Assembly: GCA_030348385.1 (NCBI GenBank)
Contig: JAUCFP010000006.1
Location: 3,995,501-4,059,500, forward strand
DNA length: 64,000 nt
Reading direction: 5' to 3'
Origin: Cytobacillus sp. NJ13
GTDB lineage: Bacteria; Bacillota; Bacilli; Bacillales; Cytobacillaceae
Shown here: positions 18,510 to 27,506 of the stretch, piece after piece
Numbering within the stretch: the stretch's first letter is position 1
Layout of the letters: each line of letters starts with the position of its first letter
Position numbers and translations under genes: made by a program
Notes under the pieces: generated by a model
What the model saw: only the letters and a program-made list of their open reading frames with translations
What the model was told of the DNA's origin: nothing
The model's database searches: none

Positions 18510-21365
18510 TTAGAAACTACTATAATAATCCTGGAAACCTTTCCTGATTCCCTCAGCGGCCTTTTGGCGGAAAGCTGTAGTACGAAGCAGACTTTCTTCG
18601 TTAGGATTAGAAATAAAAGCAAGTTCCACAAGGATGCTTGGAAGGTGATTCATTCTATTAACATAGAATTCTTGTTCCTTAACACCTCTATTATAGGTGC
18701 CGAGTGACGATACCATATACTTTTGAACAGAATCGGCTAATTCCTCGCTAATTGGGCCATTAAAGTTTACCGTTGAGTTAAAAAACGTTGTTGATCCTCT
18801 GGATGTGCTTGAGAAAGAATCGGCATGAATACTGATAAAGGCATCATAGGTGCTGGAATTAGCAATAGCTGTTCTTTCGGCAAGCTCGAGGAAAATGTCT
18901 CTGCTTCGTGTTAATAAAACAGATGCACCGTTTCTTTCAAGCTCCGATTTTAATAATAAAGCAGTCGCTAAATTTACATCTTTCTCCAATAGACCAGTTG
19001 GGCCAATAGCACCTGTATCTTTTCCGCCATGACCGGCATCGACGACGATTTGCTTTCCTAATAAACCTGTAGGGATGACTTTAATGGTAACTTTATCGCT
19101 GTAATTTCGAATAGTGAAGGTATAGCCAGGTTCAAAAGTTAAAATGACCGACTTTTCGGTGGATGTTGATTGTACAGTTTCAACTGTTTTGATTCCCTTT
19201 ACTTTAAAATTAGGCAATTCTGCATCTGTTATGCCTTGCGTCAGCTTTAAGCGATAATCCGATAATTTTGAATATGTAAAGTCAAAATTTGTTGGTTTTT
19301 TCCATACCAGATAGCTTGCATTGCCCTCTGTGTAAGTAGAAGGGGAAGCTAGCCGTTTCAGCGAAACCTCGGAAGTTTGGGACTCTAGAATCCATCCGCG
19401 TATCCCTGCAGCAGTTTCAACGTTTAACCATCCATTCAATTTGCTGAGAACCAGCAAAGGTTCATCTGCTTTTAGTGCAGCTGCTATACCGTATGAGGTT
19501 GATGCACCTCTTCTTAATGCTGCGTTACTCAATGCATATACATATTCTAGTTCTGATGTTGATTTGACTAAGTCTTTCAAAGGAACCCATCCAATATTTC
19601 CAGTGGAGGTGCTTACTCTAGCCCATGTTTGCAAAGAGTCGTTTATAAAACCGCTTAAAACGGTCACTTTTCTTGTAAAGTTTAGCTTTTCTACCACTCT
19701 ATAATCATATGTAGCTCCGGAATATAGATTTGTATTTCGATTGCCAACATAATAAGTTCCACTTAACGAAATAGGGCCTGGTTCAGGCTTTTCAAAAGCA
19801 GTGCTGTTTACCCAGCCGATGACATCACCAAGGTCTGCTCTATACCAGAGCTCACCGCTTGAATTTGTAAATTCGTCAATAATTTTAATCTCTTGATTTC
19901 TGCTTAAGGTTGCTACAGCTTCATAATTAGAAGATGCACCTCTGCGTACAGCAGCACTTTCAACTTGTACCACTTTAGTCGTGATTGAATATTGTGGTGT
20001 TTCAAAAGCGGAACTGATTACCCAGCCGATGATATTGCTGCCAAGGTCCACCCGATACCAAAGCTCGCCTTTAGAGTTTTTATGTTCCCCGATGACTTTC
20101 ACCGATTGATTTTTGCTTAATGTAGCTACTGACTCGTAATCAGAAGAAGCTCCTCTGTTGACTGCAGTCTTATCAACTTGGACTACTTTAGTCGTCACAG
20201 TATAAGGGGGTGCTTCAAAAGCGGAGCTGATCACCCAGCCGATGATATTGCTGCCAAGGTCTACGCGATACCAGAGCTCGCCCTTGGAGTTTTTATGTTC
20301 CCCGATGACTTTCACCGATTGATTTTTGCTCAATGTTGCCACTGATTCATAATCAGAAGAAGCGCCTCTGCGTACGGCAGTCTTATCGATTTGTACTACT
20401 TTAGTCGTCACAGTATAAGGTGGTGCTTCAAAAGCGGAGCTGATCACCCAGCCGATGATACTGTTGCCAAGGTCCACGCGGTACCAGAGCTCACCTTTGG
20501 AGTTTTTATGTTCCCCGATGACTTTCACTCCTTGATTTTTGCTCAAAGTTGCCACTGATTCATAATCAGAGGAAGCGCCCCTGCGGACGTCAGCCTTTTC
20601 AACTTGCACTGTCTTAGTGGTGACTGTATAAGCTGGTTTTACAAAAGCAGAGCTAATTACCCAGCCGATGACATCGCCTAGGTCTACCCGGTACCAAAGT
20701 TCACCTTTGGAATTCTTATATTCAGCAATAATCGAAACTTCCTTATTTTTGCTTAGAGTGACAACCACTTGATAATCAGAAGAAGCGCCTCTGCGTACTG
20801 CAGTGCTGTCAACCTGCACTGTTTTTTGGATAATCGCAGGTTCAGAGGGAGGTGGTTCCGTTGATCCTGGGTCAGCCTTAATGAAATCTGCTAGTACCCA
20901 GCCTAGCTGTCCATTAAAAGATATCCTATACCATAACTCACCTTGGCTGTTATTATGCTGATCAATCACTTTTACTTTCTGACCAAGTGTTAGCTTGCCA
21001 ATTACTTCATAAGAGGTTGATGCTCCTCTTCTGACATTAACATTCGAACCAGTAGAAACTGCATCTTGGCCAACAAGAGAAGAGTTTGCCTCTTGGAATC
21101 CTGTAGAGAGTCCCCAACCTGAAATGCCATCACTTTCAACCTTGTACCAAAGTTCACCTGATGAATTTGTAAATTCATCAACTACTACTACACTTTCTCC
21201 ATCAGGCAAGGTAGTAACAACCTGATCATCAGGCGTTGTTCCTTTTCTGATTTCTACAGCGGAATCCGTTGTCATACTGGCAGGATATGTTGTTTCTTCT
21301 GCGTATGTAAAGTTGGGAAGCAGCGCTGCAGTAGCCAAAACAGAAGAAGCAATAATTTTCTTCAC
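18510..21365 (-). CDS. lytC: N-acetylmuramoyl-L-alanine amidase with nine SH3b repeats
   Basis: A 951-residue secreted autolysin. After a signal peptide (KKIIASSVLATAALLPNFTYA) come nine SH3b-like units (about residues 28-665), many with the core (V/R)RRGASSDYE and GELWYRVDLG. An AMIN-like beta domain (about 690-760) and a C-terminal Amidase_3 domain (about 770-951) follow. Zinc and catalytic residues are visible in VVDAGHGGKDTGA, GLLEKDVN, FISIHADSF and ILVELAFISN. It cleaves the amide bond between MurNAc and L-Ala. Units 4-6 are nearly identical in DNA, a sign of recent repeat expansion. GTG start with GGAGGG. The lytC symbol is by function, not proven orthology. Confidence 0.85.
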   Translation of the reverse strand: MKKIIASSVLATAALLPNFTYAEETTYPASMTTDSAVEIRKGTTPDDQVVTTLPDGESVVVVDEFTNSSGELWYKVESDGISGWGLSTGFQEANSSLVGQDAVSTGSNVNVRRGASTSYEVIGKLTLGQKVKVIDQHNNSQGELWYRISFNGQLGWVLADFIKADPGSTEPPPSEPAIIQKTVQVDSTAVRRGASSDYQVVVTLSKNKEVSIIAEYKNSKGELWYRVDLGDVIGWVISSAFVKPAYTVTTKTVQVEKADVRRGASSDYESVATLSKNQGVKVIGEHKNSKGELWYRVDLGNSIIGWVISSAFEAPPYTVTTKVVQIDKTAVRRGASSDYESVATLSKNQSVKVIGEHKNSKGELWYRVDLGSNIIGWVISSAFEAPPYTVTTKVVQVDKTAVNRGASSDYESVATLSKNQSVKVIGEHKNSKGELWYRVDLGSNIIGWVISSAFETPQYSITTKVVQVESAAVRRGASSNYEAVATLSRNQEIKIIDEFTNSSGELWYRADLGDVIGWVNSTAFEKPEPGPISLSGTYYVGNRNTNLYSGATYDYRVVEKLNFTRKVTVLSGFINDSLQTWARVSTSTGNIGWVPLKDLVKSTSELEYVYALSNAALRRGASTSYGIAAALKADEPLLVLSKLNGWLNVETAAGIRGWILESQTSEVSLKRLASPSTYTEGNASYLVWKKPTNFDFTYSKLSDYRLKLTQGITDAELPNFKVKGIKTVETVQSTSTEKSVILTFEPGYTFTIRNYSDKVTIKVIPTGLLGKQIVVDAGHGGKDTGAIGPTGLLEKDVNLATALLLKSELERNGASVLLTRSRDIFLELAERTAIANSSTYDAFISIHADSFSSTSRGSTTFFNSTVNFNGPISEELADSVQKYMVSSLGTYNRGVKEQEFYVNRMNHLPSILVELAFISNPNEESLLRTTAFRQKAAEGIRKGFQDYYSSF
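19980..20640 (-). repeat. Tandem near-identical SH3b-coding repeats (about 220 bp)
   Basis: Three consecutive units of about 220 bp encode almost the same 73-74 residues (key segments YESVATLSKNQ, VKVIGEHKNSKGELWY, IIGWVISSAFE). Differences are mostly single bases. A fourth, more diverged unit lies on each side. Confidence 0.85.
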
Positions 21366-21405
21366 GATAACCCTCCATTTTAATAGTTTTTTCGACCTAT
21401 GTCAT

Positions 21406-21434
21406 ATTCTATCAAAAAATGTCAAATGTTCCAA
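21406..21434 (-). promoter_or_regulatory. Sigma-A-like promoter of the amidase gene
   Basis: On the minus strand TTGGAA, 17-nt spacer, TAGAAT, about 40 bp before the GTG start. Confidence 0.5.
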
Positions 21435-21469
21435 TCTATGTTTTTGATAGAAACACAGGAAATATATAA

Positions 21470-21503
21470 CAAAAAGGAAGCTTTCCATTTGGAAAGCTTC
21501 CGA
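21470..21503 (-). terminator. Intrinsic terminator after the LCP gene
   Basis: Stem GGAAGCTTTCC / GGAAAGCTTCC with a 4-nt loop, followed on the minus strand by TTTTTG. Confidence 0.85.
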
Positions 21504-21517
21504 AGAAATAAATATTA

Positions 21518-22657
21518 TCAATAATTTGAGTCAGAATTATAGTCAGTATCTGTTTCACTTTCAGATTGATACTCAGAGTTTTCCTCAGAATCATATTCTG
21601 TTTCCGGTTCATTGGAATCATATCCGGATTCAGGGTTTGAATCATATTCTGAATTAGAGTCGTTCCCAAACTCAGAGTCGGATATTGATGTGCCTTTTGA
21701 AGTGGAAAGTGCTGTTTCAAGGGTACTATTAATTTCTAATAGAGAATCTTCATCAGGAATATAATAATATACACCGTCTATATATTCATCCGTACCATTT
21801 AGAGTAAGGTTCTGGATTTTGGTGTCTTTGATTTTAGAATATAATTTTACAAAACTTGCAAATTTGGATGGCGGGATATTCGTTTTTACATTCTTTCCTA
21901 AGTCATCCATTACATCATCAATTTTTGTAATGGAAGAGAAAGAAGTGCCTTTATCAATGATCGCTTTTATGACTTGCTGCTGCCGCTCGTTTCTTCCATG
22001 GTCACCGCGTGGATCCGCTTTTCTCATTCTCACATAAGCAAGGGCTTCATTCCCATTTAGGTTCATTTTACCTTCATAATAGGTCTTCCATTTTAAGCTG
22101 CCAGTCAGCTGGGCGTCGAAGGTAAATGGTACATCTACGGATACACCGTCAAATGTATCGACAATATCCTCAAAACCTTCAAAGTTAGTGGTTATATAAT
22201 AATCAATTGGAATATCAATCATATCATTGATCGTTGCAATGGTTGTCTCAATACCGCCGGCGCCATAGGAATGATTTAGTTTTGTCTTATAGCCGAGTTC
22301 TTTTATATATGTTCTTGTGTCACGAGGAATGCTCAGCAGGAAAACTTCTTCTGTTTTTGGATTGACTGTTGCCAGCATCATTACATCTGAACGTTCTCCG
22401 CCTTCTTGGTCTTCTATTCCAACAACAAGAACCGTGAACGGATCCTTGGTAATTTCGACTTCCTCTGTTCTGTGATTCGGAATTTTACTTCTATCCAATT
22501 CCTGGAAAATTTTACTGGACGCACCTTTAGCATGAGAATAAAGGTTGTAGGCGAAGTATGTTCCGCCGCCAATAACCATAATAAGTGTGAACAGCAGGAG
22601 TACCCGCCAAATTCTGAGCTTTTTCTTCTTCCGCCTGACAATTCTAGTACCAGACAT
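21518..22657 (-). CDS. LytR-CpsA-Psr (LCP) ligase with acidic C-terminal tail
   Basis: A 379-residue LCP-family protein, which attaches teichoic acids or polysaccharides to peptidoglycan. It has a basic start (RIVRRKKKKLR), one membrane helix at about 18-37, and the extracellular LCP domain: LVVGIEDQEGGERSDVMMLA, SIPRDTRTYI (substrate-binding Arg), KLNHSYGAGG and ALAYVRMRKADPRGDHGRNERQQ. The last 55 or so residues are unusual: a low-complexity tail of Ser, Asp, Glu, Tyr and Asn (for example EYDSNPESGYDSNEPETEY). ATG start. A sigma-A-like promoter lies at 22703-22731. Confidence 0.85.
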   Translation of the reverse strand: MSGTRIVRRKKKKLRIWRVLLLFTLIMVIGGGTYFAYNLYSHAKGASSKIFQELDRSKIPNHRTEEVEITKDPFTVLVVGIEDQEGGERSDVMMLATVNPKTEEVFLLSIPRDTRTYIKELGYKTKLNHSYGAGGIETTIATINDMIDIPIDYYITTNFEGFEDIVDTFDGVSVDVPFTFDAQLTGSLKWKTYYEGKMNLNGNEALAYVRMRKADPRGDHGRNERQQQVIKAIIDKGTSFSSITKIDDVMDDLGKNVKTNIPPSKFASFVKLYSKIKDTKIQNLTLNGTDEYIDGVYYYIPDEDSLLEINSTLETALSTSKGTSISDSEFGNDSNSEYDSNPESGYDSNEPETEYDSEENSEYQSESETDTDYNSDSNY

Positions 22658-22702
22658 ATATTATCCCTACTTTATTTAAAAATTTATCGTTAGCAATAGT
22701 TA

Positions 22703-22731
22703 ATTTTATCGAATTTTCACGATATAGTAAA
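22703..22731 (-). promoter_or_regulatory. Sigma-A-like promoter of the LCP gene
   Basis: On the minus strand TTTACT, 17-nt spacer, TAAAAT, about 45 bp before the ATG. Confidence 0.5.
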
Positions 22732-22734
22732 CGA

Positions 22735-23367
22735 CTAAATCTGTGTTTCCAAGTATAGTTTATTTCCAGCGAACGTTTGGCTTTGGCCATTCGTTAATTC
22801 CGTCATCCAACTGGTGAAAGAGTCAATGTGTTCGTCCTTAACATAAGTTTCTATCTCAACTGATTCAAGGTAGTGGATTTCCTTAATTGGATATAGGGAG
22901 GACCGGAGTTCGTTCTCTATTTTTCCAAGCCAGGTATAGTCAATTTTGGTATGCATGATAGTCACAAGTTCTCTTTCGACAATCCCGGTTGTCTGCAATC
23001 CTTCCGAAGTTGCTTTCCCATAGGCGCGAATTAGGCCGCCTGCGCCTAACTTTATACCGCCAAAGTATCGGGTTACGACTACAACGGAATCCTTTAGCTT
23101 TTTTTTCTTCAAGACCTCCAATATTGGAACGCCAGCCGTACCGCTCGGCTCTCCGTCATCATTCGCCTTTTGGATTTGATCATTTTCCCCGATTAAATAG
23201 GCAGAACAATTATGTGTTGCATTATAATGTCTTTTCTTTATAGATAGGATGAATTCCTGTGCTTCCTCTTCTGATTTTGCTCGGGATACATGTGCAATAA
23301 ATCGGGATTTATCTATTATTATTTCATTTTCTCCATATCCCTTTACTGTGTAGTAATGGGGCAGCAT
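22735..23367 (-). CDS. yvyE: YigZ/IMPACT family protein (YvyE)
   Basis: A 210-residue protein of the YigZ/IMPACT family. Landmarks are DKSRFIAHVSRAKSEEEAQ, HNCSAYLIG, DDGEPSGTAGVPILEVL and VTRYFGGIKLGAGGLIRAYG, the conserved core of the RNase-like fold, followed by a DUF1949 ferredoxin-like domain. Its biochemical role is poorly known; in yeast and mammals IMPACT modulates GCN2. It lies divergent from degS as in B. subtilis. ATG start. Confidence 0.88.
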   Translation of the reverse strand: MLPHYYTVKGYGENEIIIDKSRFIAHVSRAKSEEEAQEFILSIKKRHYNATHNCSAYLIGENDQIQKANDDGEPSGTAGVPILEVLKKKKLKDSVVVVTRYFGGIKLGAGGLIRAYGKATSEGLQTTGIVERELVTIMHTKIDYTWLGKIENELRSSLYPIKEIHYLESVEIETYVKDEHIDSFTSWMTELTNGQSQTFAGNKLYLETQI

Positions 23368-23784
23368 GTAAACCGCTCCTTCCTGTTTCTCTTAATTCAA
23401 AATTAAAAATTGACCTATTTCATTATAAATCGACAAAGTTTGAAACACATAATTTTCAACAGAATGTAATAAAACTTTAATATAGAACATTTTTTCCCAT
23501 GTTATAATGAGAACAATTCTGATGTTTATGCTGCTATATAATAAAAAATGTGCCGATTTTAATCTTTAAGTGGTATAAATATACATATTATTTTGCTTGG
23601 TAGTCATGTTTACCCTGCTTTCATATAGGATATAAGACATAGGGTGAAATCACAAGTCTAAGCCTTTTTACCGAATTTTAGGTAACTTGGTATAATTTTC
23701 AGGGTGGAAAGATAGTATCTTAGCTCATTTAGCGCTAAAATATAAGGTACATAGCGGAAGGGTTACGCCCTTGGAGGAGTGTAA
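23368..23784. other. Divergent control region yvyE / degS
   Basis: About 415 bp without a gene. It holds a plausible degS promoter (TTTACC, 18 nt, TATAAT at 23667-23696), followed by an 85-nt leader with a small TTAGC/GCTAA inverted repeat near 23720-23740. I see no further recognisable site. Confidence 0.45.
23667..23696 (+). promoter_or_regulatory. Candidate sigma-A promoter of degSU
   Basis: TTTACC, 18-nt spacer, perfect TATAAT, 89 bp before the degS start. Confidence 0.4.
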
Positions 23785-24924
23785 ATGAGTATTAAGAAAT
23801 TCGATTCCAAGACTCTGGATCTTATTCTTGAAAAAATGGTTCAAACAGTAGGCACCAGTAAAGATGAAATTTTCCGTATAGGTGAGCAATGCCGTAAAGA
23901 CCATAAGACTTTAACGGATGAACTTATGGAAGTTAAACAAATGGTTCTTAAGGTAATTGAAGAAGGGGATAAGCTGGAGGTGCAAACCCGGTTTGCAAGA
24001 AAGCGCCTTTCTGAAGTAAGCATGCACTTTAAGGATTATTCAGAGTCAGAAGTGCGTGAAGCATATGAGAAGGCCCATCAGCTTCAAATGGATTTATCCA
24101 TGAATCGCCAGCTTGAAAAACAGCTGAGGGATCGCCGTGATGATATTGAAAGAAGGCTTATAGGTGTTAACGATACTATTGATAGAGCTGAAGTCCTTAT
24201 TTCTCAAATCACGGTCGTGATGAACTATCTGACAAGTGACTTAAAACAAATGGGAGAAATCATTGAAGACGCGAAGCTCAAACAGGATTTCGGTCTGAAG
24301 ATCATCGAAGCACAGGAAGAAGAGCGGAAAAGAGTGTCCCGCGAGATCCATGACGGACCGGCCCAGATGATGGCGAATGTCATGATGAGATCCGATTTAA
24401 TTGAACGGGTATACAAAGAGCGCGGTGCTGATGAAGCCATTACTGAAATAAAAGACCTGAAAAAAATGGTCCGCAATGCTTTATATGAAGTTCGAAGGAT
24501 TATTTATGACTTGCGTCCAATGGCTCTTGATGATTTGGGTTTAATACCTACCCTCAAAAAATACTTAACAACCATCGAAGAGTATCACAGGAGTACCAAG
24601 ATATATTTCGCGAATGTTGGCGAAGAAAGGCGATTGCCGCCACAATATGAAGTCGCATTGTTCCGTTTGATTCAGGAGTCTGTGACAAATGCTCTCAAGC
24701 ATGCGGAAGCTAAAGAAATCCATGTGAAAATAGAAATAAACAGCACTAGGGTAGCAGTAGTCATCAAAGACGATGGGAAAGGCTTCAATCTTCGTGAGAA
24801 GCGTCCGGGCTCTTTTGGAATTATGGGAATGGGTGAAAGGCTTGAACTTTTGGATGGCCAGATGTCCATAGATTCTAAAATAGGCAAAGGAACTATTGTC
24901 ATTATCCAAGTGCCATTGAATTAA
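23785..24924 (+). CDS. degS: Sensor histidine kinase DegS
   Basis: A 379-residue cytoplasmic histidine kinase of the HisKA_3 type. The N-terminal half is a sensor with long coiled coils (about residues 20-170). The phosphoacceptor His is in RKRVSREIHDGPAQ, and the ATPase domain has ESVTNALKHAEAKE (N box) and DDGKGFNL with GIMGMGERLELL. No membrane segment, as expected for DegS. It phosphorylates DegU to control exoenzymes, motility, competence and poly-glutamate. GGAGGAG precedes the ATG. degU follows after 56 bp. Confidence 0.95.
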   Translation: MSIKKFDSKTLDLILEKMVQTVGTSKDEIFRIGEQCRKDHKTLTDELMEVKQMVLKVIEEGDKLEVQTRFARKRLSEVSMHFKDYSESEVREAYEKAHQLQMDLSMNRQLEKQLRDRRDDIERRLIGVNDTIDRAEVLISQITVVMNYLTSDLKQMGEIIEDAKLKQDFGLKIIEAQEEERKRVSREIHDGPAQMMANVMMRSDLIERVYKERGADEAITEIKDLKKMVRNALYEVRRIIYDLRPMALDDLGLIPTLKKYLTTIEEYHRSTKIYFANVGEERRLPPQYEVALFRLIQESVTNALKHAEAKEIHVKIEINSTRVAVVIKDDGKGFNLREKRPGSFGIMGMGERLELLDGQMSIDSKIGKGTIVIIQVPLN

Positions 24925-24980
24925 GAAACACCTTAAGAATAGAGATAGAAAACTAACTGGAGATTTGGGAGGCGAAGCAT

Positions 24981-25661
24981 TTGAATACAAAGATCGTCAT
25001 AATTGATGACCATCAATTATTCAGAGAAGGGGTAAAACGCATTTTAGATTTCGAAAAGAGCTTTAATGTAGTGGCAGAAGGCGATGATGGCAGTGAAGCC
25101 ATGGCTATTGTGGAAGAGAATGATCCAGATGTAATCATCATGGACATCAATATGCCGAATACAAACGGTGTGGAAGCGACCCGCCAGCTGATTAATAAAT
25201 ATCCTGAATCCAAGGTGATCATTCTTTCCATCCATGATGATGAGAATTATGTAACGCACGCACTTAAGACAGGGGCAAGCGGATACCTTTTAAAAGAAAT
25301 GGATGCAGATGCATTAGTCGAAGCTGTAAAGGTTGTTGCTGATGGTGGATCTTACTTACATCCGAAGGTGACACACAACCTGGTAAATGAATACCGCAGA
25401 CTTGCAGCAGAAGGTACTGGAACCACATCTTATTCCCAGGTGGAAATCCGCCGTCCTCTTCACTTGCTGACACGCCGTGAATGCGAAGTGCTTCAGCTCC
25501 TTGCTGATGGCAAAAGCAACCGCGGAATTGGGGAAGCTTTATACATAAGTGAAAAAACAGTAAAGAACCACGTGAGCAATATCCTGCAAAAAATGAATGT
25601 GAATGACCGTACTCAAGCAGTCGTTGTAGCGATTAAAAATGGCTGGGTTGAGGTGCGATAA
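24981..25661 (+). CDS. degU: Response regulator DegU
   Basis: A 226-residue NarL-type regulator. The receiver domain has [17 protein letters not shown] and the phosphoacceptor Asp in [16 protein letters not shown]. The C-terminal LuxR-type helix-turn-helix reads [19 protein letters not shown] and [16 protein letters not shown]. It starts with TTG after GGGAGGCG. Its level and phosphorylation govern the flagellar genes downstream in Bacillus, so this linkage is functionally meaningful. Confidence 0.95.
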   Translation: MNTKIVIIDDHQLFREGVKRILDFEKSFNVVAEGDDGSEAMAIVEENDPDVIIMDINMPNTNGVEATRQLINKYPESKVIILSIHDDENYVTHALKTGASGYLLKEMDADALVEAVKVVADGGSYLHPKVTHNLVNEYRRLAAEGTGTTSYSQVEIRRPLHLLTRRECEVLQLLADGKSNRGIGEALYISEKTVKNHVSNILQKMNVNDRTQAVVVAIKNGWVEVR

Positions 25662-25667
25662 TTTTAT

Positions 25668-25706
25668 TGAGAGAAAAAGTCCTTTTTAATAGGGGCTTTT
25701 TCTTTT
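25668..25706 (+). terminator. Intrinsic terminator after degU
   Basis: Stem AGAAAAAGTCC / GGGGCTTTTTCT with a short AT loop, then a long T run. Confidence 0.8.
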
Positions 25707-25930
25707 TTTTCTCCATAAACTCTTTAAAACTTCAAAAATAAATGGACCATCAATGTATCTTTTTGAAAACAAGGTGGAAAACTTCCTCAATTATGCGAAG
25801 ATTTTTTTCATATGCTTTACCCTATCTTTTTTATTTTCTTAAGAGAAAATCCATCTTCTAATTAATGATAACGGAAAAACCTTGTGAATAAAAGGTATTT
25901 ATACACTTTTATTGAAATATTAACCAAACT

Positions 25931-25965
25931 AATAACACGCAAAAGTAATCATTTTGCGTGTTATT
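25931..25965. terminator. Hairpin terminator at the end of the 92-residue gene
   Basis: A 14-bp stem AATAACACGCAAAA / TTTTGCGTGTTATT with a 7-nt loop. It overlaps the stop codon of the minus-strand gene and can work in both directions. Confidence 0.75.
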
Positions 25966-26239
25966 TTACAAGCGCGGCTGCAGCTGTTTGAAAAATAGCT
26001 TTTGTATTGGAAGATCTCTTTTTAGCTTGATTCACCATGTAAACAAGCTCTTCGATTTCTTTAGGGGATGCACTGTCTATCAGCCATGTAGCAAGTTCTG
26101 TCCCGCTGACAGAATGGTTGATATTAGGAACCTTGATGTGCTTATATTTACTTAATTCATTATTAAGCATCTGATGAAGAGTATCTAAGCTGTATCTATT
26201 TGATATGAGTCTATTTGTGGAAGAAGTGCTTTTAATCAA
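25961..26239 (-). CDS. Conserved small protein of unknown function (92 aa)
   Basis: A 92-residue soluble protein that I do not recognise. It starts with TTG 10 nt after AAAGGAGCTG and ends inside a strong terminator, so it looks like a real single-gene unit. Predicted mostly helical; visible stretches are YSLDTLHQMLNNELSKYKHI and GTELATWLIDSASPKEIEEL, and the end is Ala-rich (TAAAALVK). No signal peptide or membrane helix. It lies between degU and degV on the opposite strand. Confidence 0.65.
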   Translation of the reverse strand: MIKSTSSTNRLISNRYSLDTLHQMLNNELSKYKHIKVPNINHSVSGTELATWLIDSASPKEIEELVYMVNQAKKRSSNTKAIFQTAAAALVK

Positions 26240-26461
26240 TGTATTACAGCTCCTTTACATAATAAAGACACAAAAAGCATTTTATCATATGGTTGGGAAA
26301 GTTTTGAAGGTAAAAAAATACCAGGTCTTAAAAGTAGGTATAATGGGGCATAGGTTTATTTACTCCCTTGCTCTATAACTTAATGCAATTTTCCTCGCTA
26401 TCATATAAAATGAAACATGAAAATACAGTAGAGAAAAAAGATAAGGACGGTAACTCTATTT

Positions 26462-27301
26462 ATGAAAACGGCTGTTGTAACGGATAGTACAGCATACATT
26501 CCTAAGGATATAAGAGAAAAGTTAAATATACATATGATACCTCTGAGTGTTATTTTTGGCAGTGAGACTTACCAGGAAGAAGTAGAAATTACAGCTGCAG
26601 ACTTTTATGAAGAAGTGAAGCGTAAAGATCTGCCGACTACTTCACAGCCGCCGGTGGGGGAGTTTGCCGAGCTGTTTGAGAAACTATCGAAAGGATATGA
26701 TGCAGTGATTTCGATTCATTTGTCGAGCGGCATCAGCGGGACGTTCCAGGGAGCAGTTACTGCTGGGAGCATGGTGGAGGATATTCAGGTTTTCCCGTTT
26801 GACTCGGAAATCAGCTGTATGGTGCAGGGATTTTATGTGATGGAAGCTGCAGAGCTTGCTGCTGCCGGCAAGGGTCCACAGGAAATCGTTGAGCGCCTGG
26901 AGGAAATGAAGAAGAGCATTCGGGCTTATTTCATGGTGGATGATTTATCGCATCTTCAGCGTGGAGGGCGTTTATCCAGTGCGCAGGCATTGATCGGCAG
27001 CCTGCTGCAGGTGAAGCCGCTGCTTCATTTTGAGGATAAGAAAATTGTTCCGTTTGAAAAGATTCGCACGCGCAAAAAAGCGATGAAGCGGATGGTTGAT
27101 CTTTTCTGGGAAGATGTAAAAAGCGGGGAGCCTTATCAGGCGGTTATTATCCATGCCAATCGTGAAGAAGAAGCGCGCGAGTGGAAAGCTGAGCTTGAAG
27201 CGGAGTATCCAAATGTTGAGTTTATGATCAGCTACTTTGGTCCGGTCATTGGAACCCATTTGGGTGAAGGGGCGATGGGGTTTGGCTGGGTGAAGAAGTA
27301 A
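26462..27301 (+). CDS. degV: DegV family fatty-acid-binding protein (YviA/FakB-like)
   Basis: A 279-residue DegV-fold protein that binds fatty acids and presents them to the FakA kinase. Conserved points are VTDSTAYIPKDI, DLPTTSQPPVGEF, ISIHLSSGISGTFQ (lipid carboxylate site), DDLSHLQRGGRLS and the C-terminal GTHLGEGAMGFGW. The position after degSU is conserved in Bacillus. ATG start. An intrinsic terminator follows. Confidence 0.9.
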   Translation: MKTAVVTDSTAYIPKDIREKLNIHMIPLSVIFGSETYQEEVEITAADFYEEVKRKDLPTTSQPPVGEFAELFEKLSKGYDAVISIHLSSGISGTFQGAVTAGSMVEDIQVFPFDSEISCMVQGFYVMEAAELAAAGKGPQEIVERLEEMKKSIRAYFMVDDLSHLQRGGRLSSAQALIGSLLQVKPLLHFEDKKIVPFEKIRTRKKAMKRMVDLFWEDVKSGEPYQAVIIHANREEEAREWKAELEAEYPNVEFMISYFGPVIGTHLGEGAMGFGWVKK

Positions 27302-27314
27302 GTTTTGTTCGAGC

Positions 27315-27346
27315 GCGCCATTCTTGGAATGGCGCTGATTTTTTGA
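27315..27346 (+). terminator. Intrinsic terminator after degV
   Basis: Perfect 9-bp stem GCGCCATTC / GAATGGCGC with a 3-nt loop, then TGATTTTTT. Confidence 0.9.
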
Positions 27347-27370
27347 AAGGAGTGATGTAGATGTAGGGAT

Positions 27371-27483
27371 TTTGCAAATAGATTCAGGAATCTTGCAAAA
27401 AGAAGGTTTGATTTTGCAAATAACTTGTCCAAATCTGCAAATAAATTCGTGAATTTGCAAATAAAACCGCAAAACTTGCAAAG
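27371..27483. repeat. Phased TTTGCAAATA repeats upstream of comFA
   Basis: Seven copies of a (T)TGCAAA(TA) element. The GCAAA cores start at 27374, 27395, 27416, 27437, 27457, 27469 and 27478. The first five are spaced 21, 21, 21 and 20 bp, about two helical turns. Between the cores the sequence is poorly conserved. They fill the gap between the degV terminator and comFA. Confidence 0.7.
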
Positions 27484-27506
27484 AAATTAGCATTGAGGTG
27501 ATTCCT

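Noticed and set aside
27371..27483. CRISPR array
   Set aside because: Repeat cores are about 10 bp with spacers of about 11 bp, far too short, and there are no cas genes.
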